Shown piece by piece: positions 31,561 to 43,174 of a stretch of DNA of 64,000 nt (position 1 is its first letter; each line of letters begins with the position of its first letter). Where the stretch lies: the NCBI GenBank assembly GCA_030180135.1, contig CM058230.1:28108067-28172066 (forward strand), given 5' to 3'. This stretch comes from Orychophragmus violaceus. Lineage: Eukaryota; Streptophyta; Magnoliopsida; Brassicales; Brassicaceae. A program made the position numbers and the translations under genes. The notes below the pieces were generated by a model. That model was not told where the DNA came from and searched no databases. It saw nothing but the letters and a program-made list of their open reading frames with translations.

Positions 31561-33936
31561 TGATAGGTGTGTAAGTTTTATCCCTATACTACTGCAAGTG
31601 CACAATGATGTAGTTGTAGTACTTAGGGTATCGAATCCACATGGACTCCGGTCAACGATAGATAAGAACAGAAAAGATTAAACTAGGAGAAAGCAAAGGT
31701 GATTAAAATAAAAGCAGAGCAGAAAAGTAAATCAGTAGTTGATAGGTGTATAGTTTTCCCTATTCTACTGCAAGTGCACAGTTAATGCAATCGTAGTATA
31801 TAAGGTATCGAATCCCACGAGGACTCTCAGTCACACAATAGATTTATAGCAGTTCAGATTTAATTAAGCGAAGCAGATGTGAAAACAGTAAACGAAATAG
31901 CAAAGTAAATCAAGTGAGTTTGTGAGCAAGAAGGCAAAGCGTTAGGTTTCAGGAGTTCTCAGGAAATCAGGAACGCAAGCAATCAATCTATCTAGATCCA
32001 ATCAATAACTATTCTAGAACTCAAACACTGATATAGAATTAACCAAATTCCTTTGTGATAATTATCTAAGTCTAAGTGCAGCAAACCAAACTTCCGTTTG
32101 CGAGAACTAACAGATTAAACTAGCATTAATTCCAAGTTTAATATGTTCACAATTAACCTGAACCAAACTTCCGTTTACGAACAGTTTAATTGCTTATCTA
32201 GGTTCTTTCTAGTTAAATTAACCAACTTCCGTTGAATTAATCAACCTAACATCATAACTCTGATTAGCTACTTCAGATCAAGCATTAAGAACAACTTAGA
32301 TAAAGAACTAGCAGATATGAATCTCTACAGATTAATTAAACTATAACTCTCTGAAATCCTAAATGAGAATCCTTCAACCTAACAGGTGATCTACTCAGAC
32401 ATATTCATCGAGACAGAAGATATCATAAGTAGAAAACCAAATATCATAAAATCAAATAAGAACTGGGGTTCAAAATCAAGTCTCTTTCGAGAACAAAACC
32501 AGCCCCTAAAATCTCCTAAGAGAATAAAACTTAGTTATGAAGCATATCCAAGCGTAGCCTAAACAATGGCTCAAAAACTCTATTTATAACCTAAAACACG
32601 TTTTGGGGCTTCTTTGTAAATATCAGGAACTTCTGGGCAGAATTGAAATGTTATCATTCTTCATCAAACCGTCGTTTGGCCCATCTCGCTGGTGCATCGA
32701 TCGACGCCATAAGTGTAACGATCGTTGCATCTCGGAAATATCAACAGTGAACTTTATCTCTCGGCCAAATACTCCAATTAGCTCCAGAAAGTGCCTAAAT
32801 CACCAAATATGCTCCAAATGTGCTTGTACCTAATAAACACCTGAAAAGACTCTAAAACATAGTAAAAGACTCGATAAATAACACATATACCATGGTTAAA
32901 ATCTCTAAAATCCATGGTATATCAGTAGCAGGAGTGATTTGTGAGCAAGGAAGCGAAGCGTTAGGTTTCAGGAGTTCTCAGGAAATCAGGAACGCAAGTA
33001 ATCAATCAATCAGGATCTAATCAATAACTGTTCTAGAACTCAAACACGGATATAGAACTAACCAAATTCCTTTGCGATAATTCTCTAAGTCTAAGTGCAG
33101 CAAACCAAACTTTCGTTTGCGAGAACTAACAGATTAAACCAGCTTTAATTCCAAGTTTGATATGTTCACAATTAACCTAAACCAAACTTTCATTTGCGAG
33201 AAGTTTAATTGCTCATCTAGGTTCTTTCTAGTTAAATTAACCAACTTCCGCTGCATTAATCAACCTAACATCATAATTCTGATTAGCTACTTCAGATTAA
33301 GCATTAAGAACAACCTAAACAAAGAACTAGCAGATATGAATCCCTACAGATTGATTTAAACTATAGTTCCATGAAATCCCTAATGAGAATCCTTCAACCT
33401 AACAGGTAAACTACTCAGACATGTTCATCGAGACAGAAAATATCATAAGTAGAAAACCAAATATCATTAAACAGAATAATCAACAGGGGTTCGAAATCAA
33501 GTCTCTTTCGAGAACAAGATCAGCCCCTAAGGCTCTCTGAAATAAAATAAAATTAAAGTAAAGCGTTGCCTAAACAATGGCTTAAAAACTCTTATATAAT
33601 GGTCTAAAGTCGGCTGGGGCTTCTTTGTAATTATGGAAACTTCTGGGCAAACTTGCAATATCCAATTCTTCTCATTAAACCGTCGTCTTGGCCCATCTCG
33701 CATATGCAACGATCGACGCCACAAGTGTGTCGATCGTTACAGCTCTGAAATATTGACAGTGAAGTCTATCTCTCGGCCAAATACTCCAAATAGCTCCAGA
33801 AAGTGCTATAATCACCAAATATGCTCCAAATGTGCTTGTACCTAATAAACACCTGAAAAGACTCTAAAACATAGTAAAAGACTCGATAAATGACACATAT
33901 ACCATGGTTAAAATCCCTAAAATCCATGGTATATCA
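31561..33936 (-). repeat. GypB 5' LTR, interrupted by solo LTR GypG
   Basis: Two parts, 32925-33936 and 31561-31739, match the other GypB LTR. The middle is GypG. Without the insert and one copy of its 5 bp duplication the length is 1186 bp, the same as the 3' copy. Confidence 0.92.
31740..32924 (-). repeat. GypG: solo LTR of the same Athila-like family
   Basis: 1185 bp from TGATAGG at 31740 to TATATCA at 32924, inserted within the GypB LTR. Flanks GTAGT and GTAGC match at four of five bases, and the intact GypB LTR reads GTAGC at this site. No internal sequence remains, so the element was reduced by recombination between its LTRs. It carries a CGATCG pair at about 32694-32728. Confidence 0.9.
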
Positions 33937-33963
33937 ATCGCATAGCTGAGACGGATGACGAGT
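33937..33963 (+). pseudogene. GypA ORF2, last codons and stop
   Basis: Removing GypB and one ATCGC copy, the frame ending Gly-Thr-Asp-Arg at 21008 continues Ile-Ala-Glu-Thr-Asp-Asp-Glu and stops at TGA (33961-33963). The clean rejoining supports both the ORF and the insertion boundaries. Confidence 0.7.
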
Positions 33964-35377
33964 GAGAGTGATCTCTGTATTTCTAGACTACGGTTCTGTT
34001 ATCTTTTCTTGTTTTTCTTTGCACTTTTTCTTTTGATTTTAGGATGCTATTGTTTCTGGATGTTATGCTTTGATACATTAGTTGCTTTGATTTTATTCTG
34101 TTTTCGGTGTTTTCAGCTTGCAGGATCGAAAACTTAGATTTTCCAACGGACTAACCTGCTAACTTGCTGACTGATCCGAGTATTCGCAGTGCGTCGATCG
34201 ACACACATTGTGTCGATCGTCACAACACGAAATAAATCGCATTGCAACGATCGTTGCGGTCCTGAGAAACGATCGACCATACACGAAAAATCGCTTAGCA
34301 ACGGTCGATGCACCTGTGCAACGATCGATGCCTGAGCGACAGAGGTAAAAATGAGACAGAACTCAACACATCCATTAACAATTTTTGTTTTCTTTTTCCC
34401 AATCCTTCGCTTGACACTACTGGGGACAGTTTGTCTTAAGTGTGGGGGAGGTGCTACTGACATCTATCTTTCTGTTTTCTTAGACTCAGTCCATTTTTCA
34501 AAAAAAATTGTCTTATTGAGTCAAAACCAGTTTAAATAAGAAACAATGATTTTTTGAGAAGATTAACAGCACTTGCAGGAACTTAAGTAACCATCGGGAT
34601 GAAGTTACATGATCTATCGATGACTATTAGAAAACCCCATCACAGATCAACCTACTGAGGACACCCACATCACTTCAGGTATCAGAGGATCCTTTTACTG
34701 ACTTCAACCTTAATACTGACTTAATTTTCTCACCTAAGGGCTTGGTATACCTTGTGTCGGATTCTCTTATTAGTTCTGACACAGCCTGTAAACATGTCCT
34801 ATTTAGTTCCCTTCTCCCCTTCCATAAAGTCAAAAATAATAATAATAAACTGAGGATGAGTTAGTAACTCCGAAGTGGTCATGGGAATAGTAGCAAAAAC
34901 TATTATCTCTTATGCGATCCATGGAATGTGTCCAAAGTACACCCCTTAACGGGAAGAGCACTGATAAAAAAAAAATGATACGCAATGGGGAAAAATCAGA
35001 ATGCTAAGGAAGGGAAAAGAGAAGAAAGGGACTAGAGAAAGATAGTATGGTGGTCTAGAGCTGATAAGGTAAGAGTCCATGTGCCTTTGATCGATACTCC
35101 TTAGGTGAGACCGCACTTAAATACTTGCAGAAGTTAGTAGGGAGAATTTGAATGCGTGAATGTCATTGTGGAGTTTACTTAGGACAGTTGCTAAGTGTGG
35201 GGGAAGTATATGTTGGTCTTGATATCTTGTGATTGATTCTTTCAGTGGATTACTAAGGGGAATCTGAGTGTTGTTGCTTCAAAGACGAAAAGAGTTTCTG
35301 AAAGTTTTCAAACCTCTTCACCATGTTTTAGTTCTCTGTTTTGCTTGAGGGCAAGCAAAGGCTAAGTGTGGGGGAGT
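33964..35377 (+). other. GypA 3' non-coding region with three purine tracts
   Basis: Homologous to the 3' regions of GypB and GypF but on the plus strand. CGATCG motif cluster at 34190-34335. AAGTGTGGGGGAG tracts lie at 34438-34451, 35193-35207 and 35363-35377, the last touching the LTR and serving as the polypurine primer. No coding seen. Confidence 0.7.
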
Positions 35378-36587
35378 TGATATATCATGGTTTTTACCGG
35401 TTTTATGTCATGATATAAGTGTGTTTTAGAGTCTATTTGTGTTTCTTTAGAGACTTTTGCAGGTTTTATTAGGTACACGCACGTTTGGAGCTAAAGTGGA
35501 GATTATGGAGCTAATTGGAGCATTTTGGAGATTTGACCCGAGAGATAGAGCTCACTGTCCAGATATGATGACTGCGTCGATCGTTGCACACTTGCAACGA
35601 TCGATGCATAGCACGAATGGGCCAGACTCGGCGGTTTAATGAAGAATGCCAATATTGCAGAAGTGCCCAGAAGTTCCAGATATTTACACAGAAGCCCCAA
35701 GTCGTGTTTTAGTTATTTAATTAGGTTTTTAACTTCTGTTTTACATACGCTATCATAACTTAGAGCAGAGAGTTTTTAGAGATTTTGGGGCTGATCTGAT
35801 CCTGTACTACATTCGTTTTGGAGAAGTTTTCGAACCCCTTTATTTATCTAATCTCTTTTATGATTTCTATTTATTCATTGATTATGTTTACATCATCCAT
35901 GTCTGAGTAGTTCCATAGTTAGGTTTAGGGTTTCTCATAGGGATTTCATGACTTGTTAGATATAATTAATTCAGTTAAGGATTCACATCAATAGATGTTC
36001 TTCTAACTAAATTGTGTTTAATGCTAGTTCTAACCTGATCAATTAGAATCTAGATCTTAGGTTGCTAAATACGACACGACAGTGTGGTTTAGAATCTGAA
36101 CTATTTAGGTTGAGCAATTTAATTACTCGCAAAGGAATTTGGTTTAATTAGATTGTGAACATATCAAACTTGGAATTAAAGCTGGTTTAATCTGTTAGTA
36201 ATTGCAAAGGAATTTGGATTACTGCACTTAGACTTAGAGAATTCTCGCAAAGGAATTTGGTTAATTCTATATCTGTGTTTTGAGTTCTAGAACCGAGTTT
36301 AATTAGATCCTGGCTGATTGATTTATCTGCTTGTCTGATTTCCTGAGAACGCCCTAGACTTAGCGCTTTTAGTTTATTGATTTCAAACAACAACCTGATA
36401 CTTGTTTACTTTCCTGCTTGCTTTTAGTTAATCGAATACAAATTGCTTTTTGCTTTCTCCTAGTTTTATTCTCTTTAAGTTCTTAATCCTATCGTTGCCT
36501 AGAGTCATCGTGGATTCGATCCCTAAGTACTACAATTGATATACTGTGCACTTGCAGTTAGAATAGGGTAAAACTCGAGACCTATCA
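35378..36587 (+). repeat. GypA 3' LTR
   Basis: 1210 bp from TGATATATCATGG to ...ACCTATCA. It belongs to the same family as the GypB and GypF LTRs but is clearly diverged from them. CGATCG pair at 35575-35607. The five bases after it are GTTTT. The matching 5' LTR is outside the window, so the duplication cannot be checked here. Confidence 0.9.
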
Positions 36588-39500
36588 GTTTTCCCACTTG
36601 TGCTCTTCCTAGAACCGTGTAATGATTTCTTTTTCTCCAAGTAACTCATACAGTCCGTTATGCCATATAGATTTGCTTATTTTTATGTAGGTAATCACAA
36701 ACATATAGTAACTCCTTTTGTATTTGATTTTGTATGTGTGAAATGGCAATCATATGTGGTTACCCCGAGCCGCTTGACATAACTTTAGTAGATGTTCAAG
36801 AGCTCATAGCAAAGCTGAAACTTTGAACAAGGTGCCATCTTAATTAGGAAATCAGCTGGATATTTAGATGGTATAAATCGTTTTAGGAGAAAAAATGTGC
36901 AATGATATCTCGAATAAAATGGAATTGTGTGTCCATATGCTTAGTTCTTTTGTTGTGAACTGAATTTTTTTGTTAGGACTATAGCACTCTGTGAATTGCA
37001 ACATAACTGAATTGTCTCTGCTTCTGAAGTTGAAAGACGCTCAACTGATTTTAAACAAAATTTCAATGAAACTATATTTTCACAAACTTTGAAAACAATT
37101 CATGAAACTGATCTTCTTTTGTCTAAATCTGTAGTATAATTTGAGTGTGAATACCCTCGATTATGAACTTTGAGCCCTTTTTGAATGTTAGATTCTGAAT
37201 ATGAGATCCCACCAAATACTTCAAAATCCACTTGATTGTTTCCCAATGTTTTCGGCCAGGATGAACCATGAATATGTTGAGTAATCCAACTGCATACCCT
37301 AGATCTGGTCTAGAGCCTATCAAAGCGTAAATTAAGCTTCCAACAATGCTTTCGTAGTGGATATTCTTCACGTATTCAGCGTCTTTGATTCTTTCTTTCT
37401 TTGACAAATTTCTGAGTTTGAAATGAGATGCAGTTGGAGTAACAACCTTCCTTGCTTCAGTCATTCCAAAAGGTTTTTAAAACCTTTTCCAAATACTTTT
37501 CTTGTGATCGTATTATGATCTCTTTCTCTTTATCCCTTATGATGTTCATTCCTAGGATTCTTGAAGCTTTTTCTAAATCTTACATCTCAAACTCCCTACT
37601 TAAGCTATATTTTAACATTTTAATCACTTTTTGATTTCATGATGCTATAAGCTTGTCATCAACATAATGCAAAAGGTATATTGCTTTATTTGTATTTACA
37701 TATTTCATGTAGACACAAGGATCAAAGAAGCATCTTACGAATTCTTGGTTTTTCATGAAACTATCAAACGTATGTTCCATTGTGTATGAGACTGCTTTAA
37801 TCCGTACAGTGATTTCTTGAGCAAGCACACTTTGTTTTCATCTCCTTTCCTGATAAAACCTTCTGGTTTCTCCATCAATATTATTTCTTCTAATTTTCCA
37901 TGTAAAATACAGTATTTACATCAATCTGCTCAAGTTCATAGTCTTCATTCATGACAATGGATAGCATTAGTCGAATTGATAGGTGAGAAAATTTCATTGT
38001 ACTTAATTCCTTCTCTTTGAGAGAATATTTTAGCTAAATGTCTAGCTTTGTAATGTTGTTTATCAACTCCTGGAATATCTGGTTTTAGTTTGAAAATCCA
38101 CATGAATCTGACCAGCTTCTTTTAATTTAGTCTATCTATGAGAATCCAAGTTCCATTCTTGTCTGGTGAAGATATTTCTTCTTTAGCTGCATTTAACAAT
38201 TATTTCATTTTCTTGCTCCTCGTTGCCTCTTCCGGTGATTCAGGTTCTTCAACCTCTATCTCTTCTGCAACTGCTAGAGCATATGCAACTAAGTTTACAT
38301 CTTCATACCTTGAAGGCGGTTTCCTGTTTTTCCTTATGCTTCTATCTCTTGCAAGGATATACTGATCCAATGATTGTCCTTCTTTATGATATATGCCTTT
38401 TTATTGTTCCTTGCTTACTATGATTTCATCTTCATAATCAACCATCTTATCCCCATATGATCCATCCGAGTTCTTTGATATTTCAGATATGTTTTCAGAT
38501 CCTCCTTAAGATGTTATATGTTCATGTTCGTTTGTAGATGGACCTTGAATTAGATCACTCTTGAAGGTCACTTTCTTATTTGGTTTCATCGGTTATTTTA
38601 TATGAAACTTCTGAATCATTTATTGTGTCCTTGTATACTTTTTCTTCATGGAATACAACATTCGTGCTAGTTGTACACTTTCCTTCTTCAGACATTCATA
38701 CTCGATACCATTAAACTCCAAAAGGATATTCCATAAAACTCCTTTAACTGATCTAGGACTTGTCTTTTCTTGTATGGTGTGCACATAAGTTGAACATCAA
38801 AATCTCCTTAAGTGTGACATATCCGGTTTGTGCCATGTCCACACTTTTTCTTGAATCTTGATCATTTAATGTCTATTTTGGTCTTCGGTTGATCAAGTAT
38901 ACCGCAGTAGAAGTAACTTCAAACTAAAATTCTTGTCCCAAACTAGTCTTAGCTGACATGTTTCTGACTTTATCCATTATTTTCCTATTCAATATCTCAT
39001 ATAATCAATTATGTAGGTTTATATGTGCAAGTTCAATGCCTTTTGATTCTTGCTTCCTTGCACAAGTTGTCGAGTTATGTATTATAGAAATCTAAACCAT
39101 TGTCTGTTTTTAGACATTTAATTTTCTTCTTGGTCTGATTTTCTACTTTTTTCTTCCACTCTTTGAATTTCTTGAATGCTTCATTCTTAGTTTTTATAAA
39201 AGTAAACCCATACTTTCTTTGAGTAATCATCAGTAAAACGCACAAAGTATTTTATCCAGCAAGACTTTCTGGAGTAAACGAAGATCCCGTGAAATCTGAG
39301 TGAGTGTATTCCATAATGTCATTGTTGTGTATTTAGGCATGGGATAACTTTGTTTGTGAGATTTTCCCAAGACACATCCTTCGTAAAACTCAAGCTTCTC
39401 TGCTTCCTTCTTTGATAGATAGCCTTCTTTTAATAGTACATTCATGTTGTTGAAACTCATATGTTTCAACTACGAATGGTACAAGTTTTCCTTGTCTTGT

Positions 39501-40784
39501 TCTGCTTTAGCAATGTAAGCTTTTCCCCTTGCTAGATTTACTTGAAGGAAGTACAAACCTTCTTGATACTTTCATGTTGTTACCTTCCTTTCTTCTTTGT
39601 AGAAAGTAAAATGAATTATTTTCCTAGTATCTGCAGCATGGCTTCTCTAACATACCGTAGGATATGATTCCTACTTATAGTAGGCATCTATCTTAATCAT
39701 GTAAGTAACACCACATGTCCATCATTGTTTTAAATTATAATTTTCCAATTACTTTTACTTTGCTATGAGTGTTATTGGCCATTAACACTTTTCCTCCATT
39801 AAGTTATTTGAAATCAAATAGAACCTCTCGATCAGAGGTGATGTGGAATGCATCCTGAATCCATGACCCATTCTTGTTTTGGATCTTGAATGCTTGCAGA
39901 TAGTACAAGTGGTTCTTCTTAGCACTGGTGGTTCTTGTTTTTCTAAGTTTGCATACTCGTTTTTCTTCTTACTGATTCTTTTAGGACACTCCTTCTTCCA
40001 ATGGTCATTCTTACCACATAGAATACATTCACTTTTATTGTTTATGTTGAATCTTAGTATTGATTTAGATCTCTCATCTCTTGATTTTGATATTTATCTA
40101 TATCCTTTCTCTTATTTTTTGATTCCCCTTTTTGAACCTCTCTCGAGACCTTCCTTTTGATTCAACATATAACCCCTTTGAGTGAGACTTTGATTTTTCC
40201 AGTAATCCTCTTTACCTTAGCTCAATTTCCTTTGAGTAGGCAGAGGTTGTTACCTCTTGAAATGTAAATATCTCCTTTCATGTTCTATATATTAGCGTGT
40301 GTACTAGGGCTCATAAGGAGGCAGCAGGCTTGTAAGAAGTTGAATAGTTTGGTATTCATCACTGACTTCAATATTGAGGCTGGATAGATATGCTATTAGC
40401 TTGAGAAATCCATCTAGGTTTTCTTATATGCTTTTAATTTCATCTATCTTGTAACTAGCAAATTGTTGTTTAAGATAGATTTGATTTGGTAATAACTTTG
40501 TATGGTGAACTCCTTACATAGATTTCCACATGGCATAGGTTGTGGGTTTGTGCATTACTTTCCGCAATATCATATCGCTTAGACATGCCACAAGTAAGTT
40601 TTTAGCTCTTGTATCTTGCTACATTTTGTGGATCAATGATTGGTTCAGCTCCTTCTTATTTCTTTTCAGATTCCTTATATAGTGTTTCACATTTGTCTAG
40701 GACCGAGGTGTCCTTGGATTTCTAGTTTCCCGAGCAGCTTATATTTCCACATACCAAAGTCTCCCTTGTCATCAAACTTTTCCA
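36588..40784 (-). pseudogene. CopD: decayed copia gag-pol
   Basis: Read right to left on the minus strand. GAG starts at ATG 40784 (Met-Glu-Lys-Phe-Asp), a CCHC knuckle (Cys-Ile-Leu-Cys...His...Cys) is at about 40027-39986, and GAG-pre-integrase is at 39469-39230. RT with Tyr-Val-Asp-Asp is at about 37660-37640, and RT/RNase H is at 37464-37123. The typical copia end (Pro-Ala-Asp...Lys...Cys) stops near 36785. Stops and frameshifts break every domain. The 3' end is cut by GypA at 36587/36588, so its 3' LTR lies left of GypA, outside the window. This is the oldest layer of the nest. Its sequence is AT-richer than the younger elements. Confidence 0.85.
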
Positions 40785-40883
40785 TCTCGAACCTCCTTTG
40801 GGCTGGATTCATGTTCGTTAATATGTCTTCATATGATTTCTTTCAAGAAACCTTTTCTTTCAGTCGATAACCTAGATTGAAAT

Positions 40884-40894
40884 CCTGATACCAC
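40884..40894 (-). other. Primer-binding site of CopD
   Basis: Minus strand TGGTATCAGGA, close to the initiator-Met complement (the last bases have drifted). It lies just inside the LTR end TGTTGG at 40896 and about 100 bases before the GAG start. Confidence 0.75.
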
Positions 40895-40895
40895 T

Positions 40896-41600
40896 TGTTG
40901 GTGGCAAACACCGCTTTGATATTTATTAATCTTGTAACTTATAGGTCTTTTACAAGAAGAATAGATTCTAGAACAACTATGAATTGAACTTATCTTGGTG
41001 CTTACATGAAATATTATATTAAAGCTAAGTAATCTCTAATCTCTCTTTTCTTTCAATGTTGCTTTCAATTTTGTTTACTCGCTTGCTTGATCATTTCACT
41101 CTGGAGTCTCTTATCTTGGCCCAAACCTGGTTTTTTCTTAGGGTCTATTTTTTACAAAGAGATTACAAAGATGATGAACTATTAAGAGAAAGCGATAAGA
41201 TTACAAATGAGATGAAAAGAAATGAAAACAGAGATCGGAAGAACAATAGAGCATAGCTCGGAGCCTCTAATATGAATACATGTCTCTAAAATGTCTTCTT
41301 ATCTCTCTAGAATTGAATACATTCATTAATGCGGGGCTCTTGTATTTATAGTTCCTTACTTGATTCTCGGATACGTAGCTCGGTTGGGATGCCCGTTAGC
41401 TTATATAATCTTTTAGCTTACAGTGGATATTGTTGTCCGGCGGCATTAAATGCTGAACGAGTAAGTTAGTATGTAGGTAATGATAATACTATCCTACGAT
41501 TTGTACTATAGATGCTGCACACATGTCGTCTCATCTTTGATTAGCGTGAGAAAGTGTCTTAAGTTCAAATGGGTTTCACGGATTTTTATGGACCTGTTTC
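40896..41600 (-). repeat. CopD 5' LTR (outer border approximate)
   Basis: The inner border is clear: plus-strand TGTTGG at 40896, so the minus-strand LTR ends CCAACA next to the primer site. A TATA-like CTATAAATAC on the minus strand at about 41341-41350 fits an LTR promoter. I could not find the outer end with certainty, since the partner LTR is not in the window. 41600 is an estimate. Confidence 0.6.
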
Positions 41601-41949
41601 AATCGTTTGATATTTTTTCATAGACCGAGTAGATAAAAAAAGAGGTGTTCAACCCACTACCAAAAATAAAAAATGCAAATTTTCTTTAAAAAAAGTTGAG
41701 CCAATATTGCAAATAGTTAAACCGGTCTCACATGCCGTTACATATGCGTAAATACACAACCTCTACACCTAATAAATGGTAGAATAATTAAACCATATCT
41801 TAAAACACAAATCTATATTATAAAAAGACACATTATGATAAAATAAAATAGTTAAGAACATTTACTTTAGGATTTCTAGTGAGAAACCCCAAATTTCTTG
41901 TAAAATAATAAAATATTAAATATTAATATTATATTATAAAAGTCTTTTA
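41601..41949. other. AT-rich sequence without recognisable features
   Basis: No ORF of interest, no terminal repeats seen. Probably old intergenic sequence flanking CopD. Confidence 0.5.
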
Positions 41950-41965
41950 AATTTTTAGAACCTCT

Positions 41966-41980
41966 TTTTTTTTATCAAAT
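41966..41980 (-). mobile_element. Very short retroposition footprint (A-tail only)
   Basis: On the minus strand ATTTGATAAAAAAAA, placed between two imperfect copies of a 16 bp target, AATTTTTAGAACCTCT (41950-41965) and AATTTTTGGGACTTCT (41981-41996). It looks like the extreme 3' end of a LINE-type insertion. The target copies match at 13 of 16 bases, so it is older or less certain than its neighbours. Confidence 0.45.
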
Positions 41981-41996
41981 AATTTTTGGGACTTCT

Positions 41997-43174
41997 TTTT
42001 TTTTCTCTAAAAGATTCCATTTATTATACTAAGTTGAAATACATCGGTCGGATACAGGGGTCGGATACGAGTTAACCAAAACAAAGCCGGATATCAAACA
42101 ATGATACCGGAGTCCAAACGAGGGGAACATAGCCCAAAAGAGGGAGACGGAAATACCAACGAGACACCAAAGCCGGCGGTAACACAACAAGAAACCCCGA
42201 AAACTAAGGAGAGACAAATCGATCTAGACAAAGAGTAATGGGGAGCTATTCAAATAGCGCGAATAACTTCATGGCGTGGCTATCATCAAGTGTCTCATTA
42301 TATTGCTTCCACTATTGAAGCCACGAGAACACAAAATAGCACAGACCTCTCGGAAACCGCTATGATCCAGAACTGGATTTCGGAATCCGGCTGCTAGACT
42401 CCCAATTATCTTGAGCCAAACGATTCATACACCTAAAACGGGCTGAGAAACAACAAGCCATAGAATGATAATAAAAAGCTAACGGATTGGGCCGAAAGAA
42501 AGACCCAATTAAATCGTGAACCGGATGACAATTTGCGGTAGACGCCAAAACGCGTTGAAACGTCAAAGGAAGGCCACGCGTCATGTCGGGATGAGGCGGA
42601 TGCATGCAAGCACCGAACACACTTTCCGGCAAACGAGCTCCGTTCTCCGTCGCTACAGCTGGTTCTCTTGCCGATCTCACTCCAACCAACCATCCAAAGC
42701 ACCGTAAAGTTAAACGCTTCCTTAATCCCCAACTTCATGACTGCCGGAACGAGGCGCTTCATAACCGAGAAATCAAATAAGGATTTACTCAGGCGGCGGT
42801 TCAGCAACAGTCGAGCATGGTCAAACACGAGCGGACCATAGGAGCACCCGATTCAAAGCTCTCAACACCTCGGAAGATAAGAGAAAGAAGCCGACGGCAC
42901 TGGGACAGAAGAAGACGATGAGAAGACCGACAGTTATACCGGAAGAAAGGGTCGACAGAAGGTCGGAAGACACCGCAACGGACATATGTACACCGGAATC
43001 CGAGACAAAAGGGTAGAGAACAGCGGATTCAACGCCAAAAAGTATCAACAGTCGGCCAACCGGCGTGGTTAAAAAACCAACCACCGATGGCCGGAGAAAC
43101 GCGGAGCCGGTGTTGTCGGTGAACTAAGAGAGAAGGAGGAGAGATCGCTTTCAGAAAGACTATCTTCAGTCTCT
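41997..43174 (-). mobile_element. Retroposed sequence with A-tail and 16 bp target duplication
   Basis: 1178 bp on the minus strand ending ...CTTTTAGAG plus an A-tract (plus-strand T run from 41997). It is flanked by AATTTTTGGGACTTCT (41981-41996) and AATTTTTGGAACTTCT (43175-43190), 15 of 16 identical. This is the signature of target-primed reverse transcription. The body is GC-richer than its surroundings and holds overlapping minus-strand frames of 62-131 codons (42029-43084), one with hydrophobic stretches, none with a domain I recognise. It is either a 5'-truncated LINE or a retrocopy of a host transcript. Confidence 0.75.

Larger units (their letters stand above)
21009..33936 (-). mobile_element. 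GypB: Athila-like non-autonomous gypsy element, split by two later insertions
   Basis: Minus-strand element with LTRs of 1186 bp each once the nested solo LTR is removed, and a perfect ATCGC duplication (21004-21008 and 33937-33941). Its own internal region is only about 2.9 kb: primer site, a GAG fragment lacking the core domain, and a non-coding 3' region. There is no protease, reverse transcriptase or integrase. GypF sits in its gag and solo LTR GypG in its 5' LTR. It must have moved using proteins from another element. Confidence 0.92.

Noticed and set aside
12157..33963. GypA ORF2 as a retroviral envelope gene
   Set aside because: No signal peptide, transmembrane segment or cleavage site is visible in the joined product. 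It looks like the Athila ORF-1 type protein, not an envelope.
1772..35610. CRISPR-like array from the palindromic motif
   Set aside because: Motif copies are scattered through transposon LTRs and coding linkers, with no constant repeat-spacer structure and no cas genes. The host is a plant.
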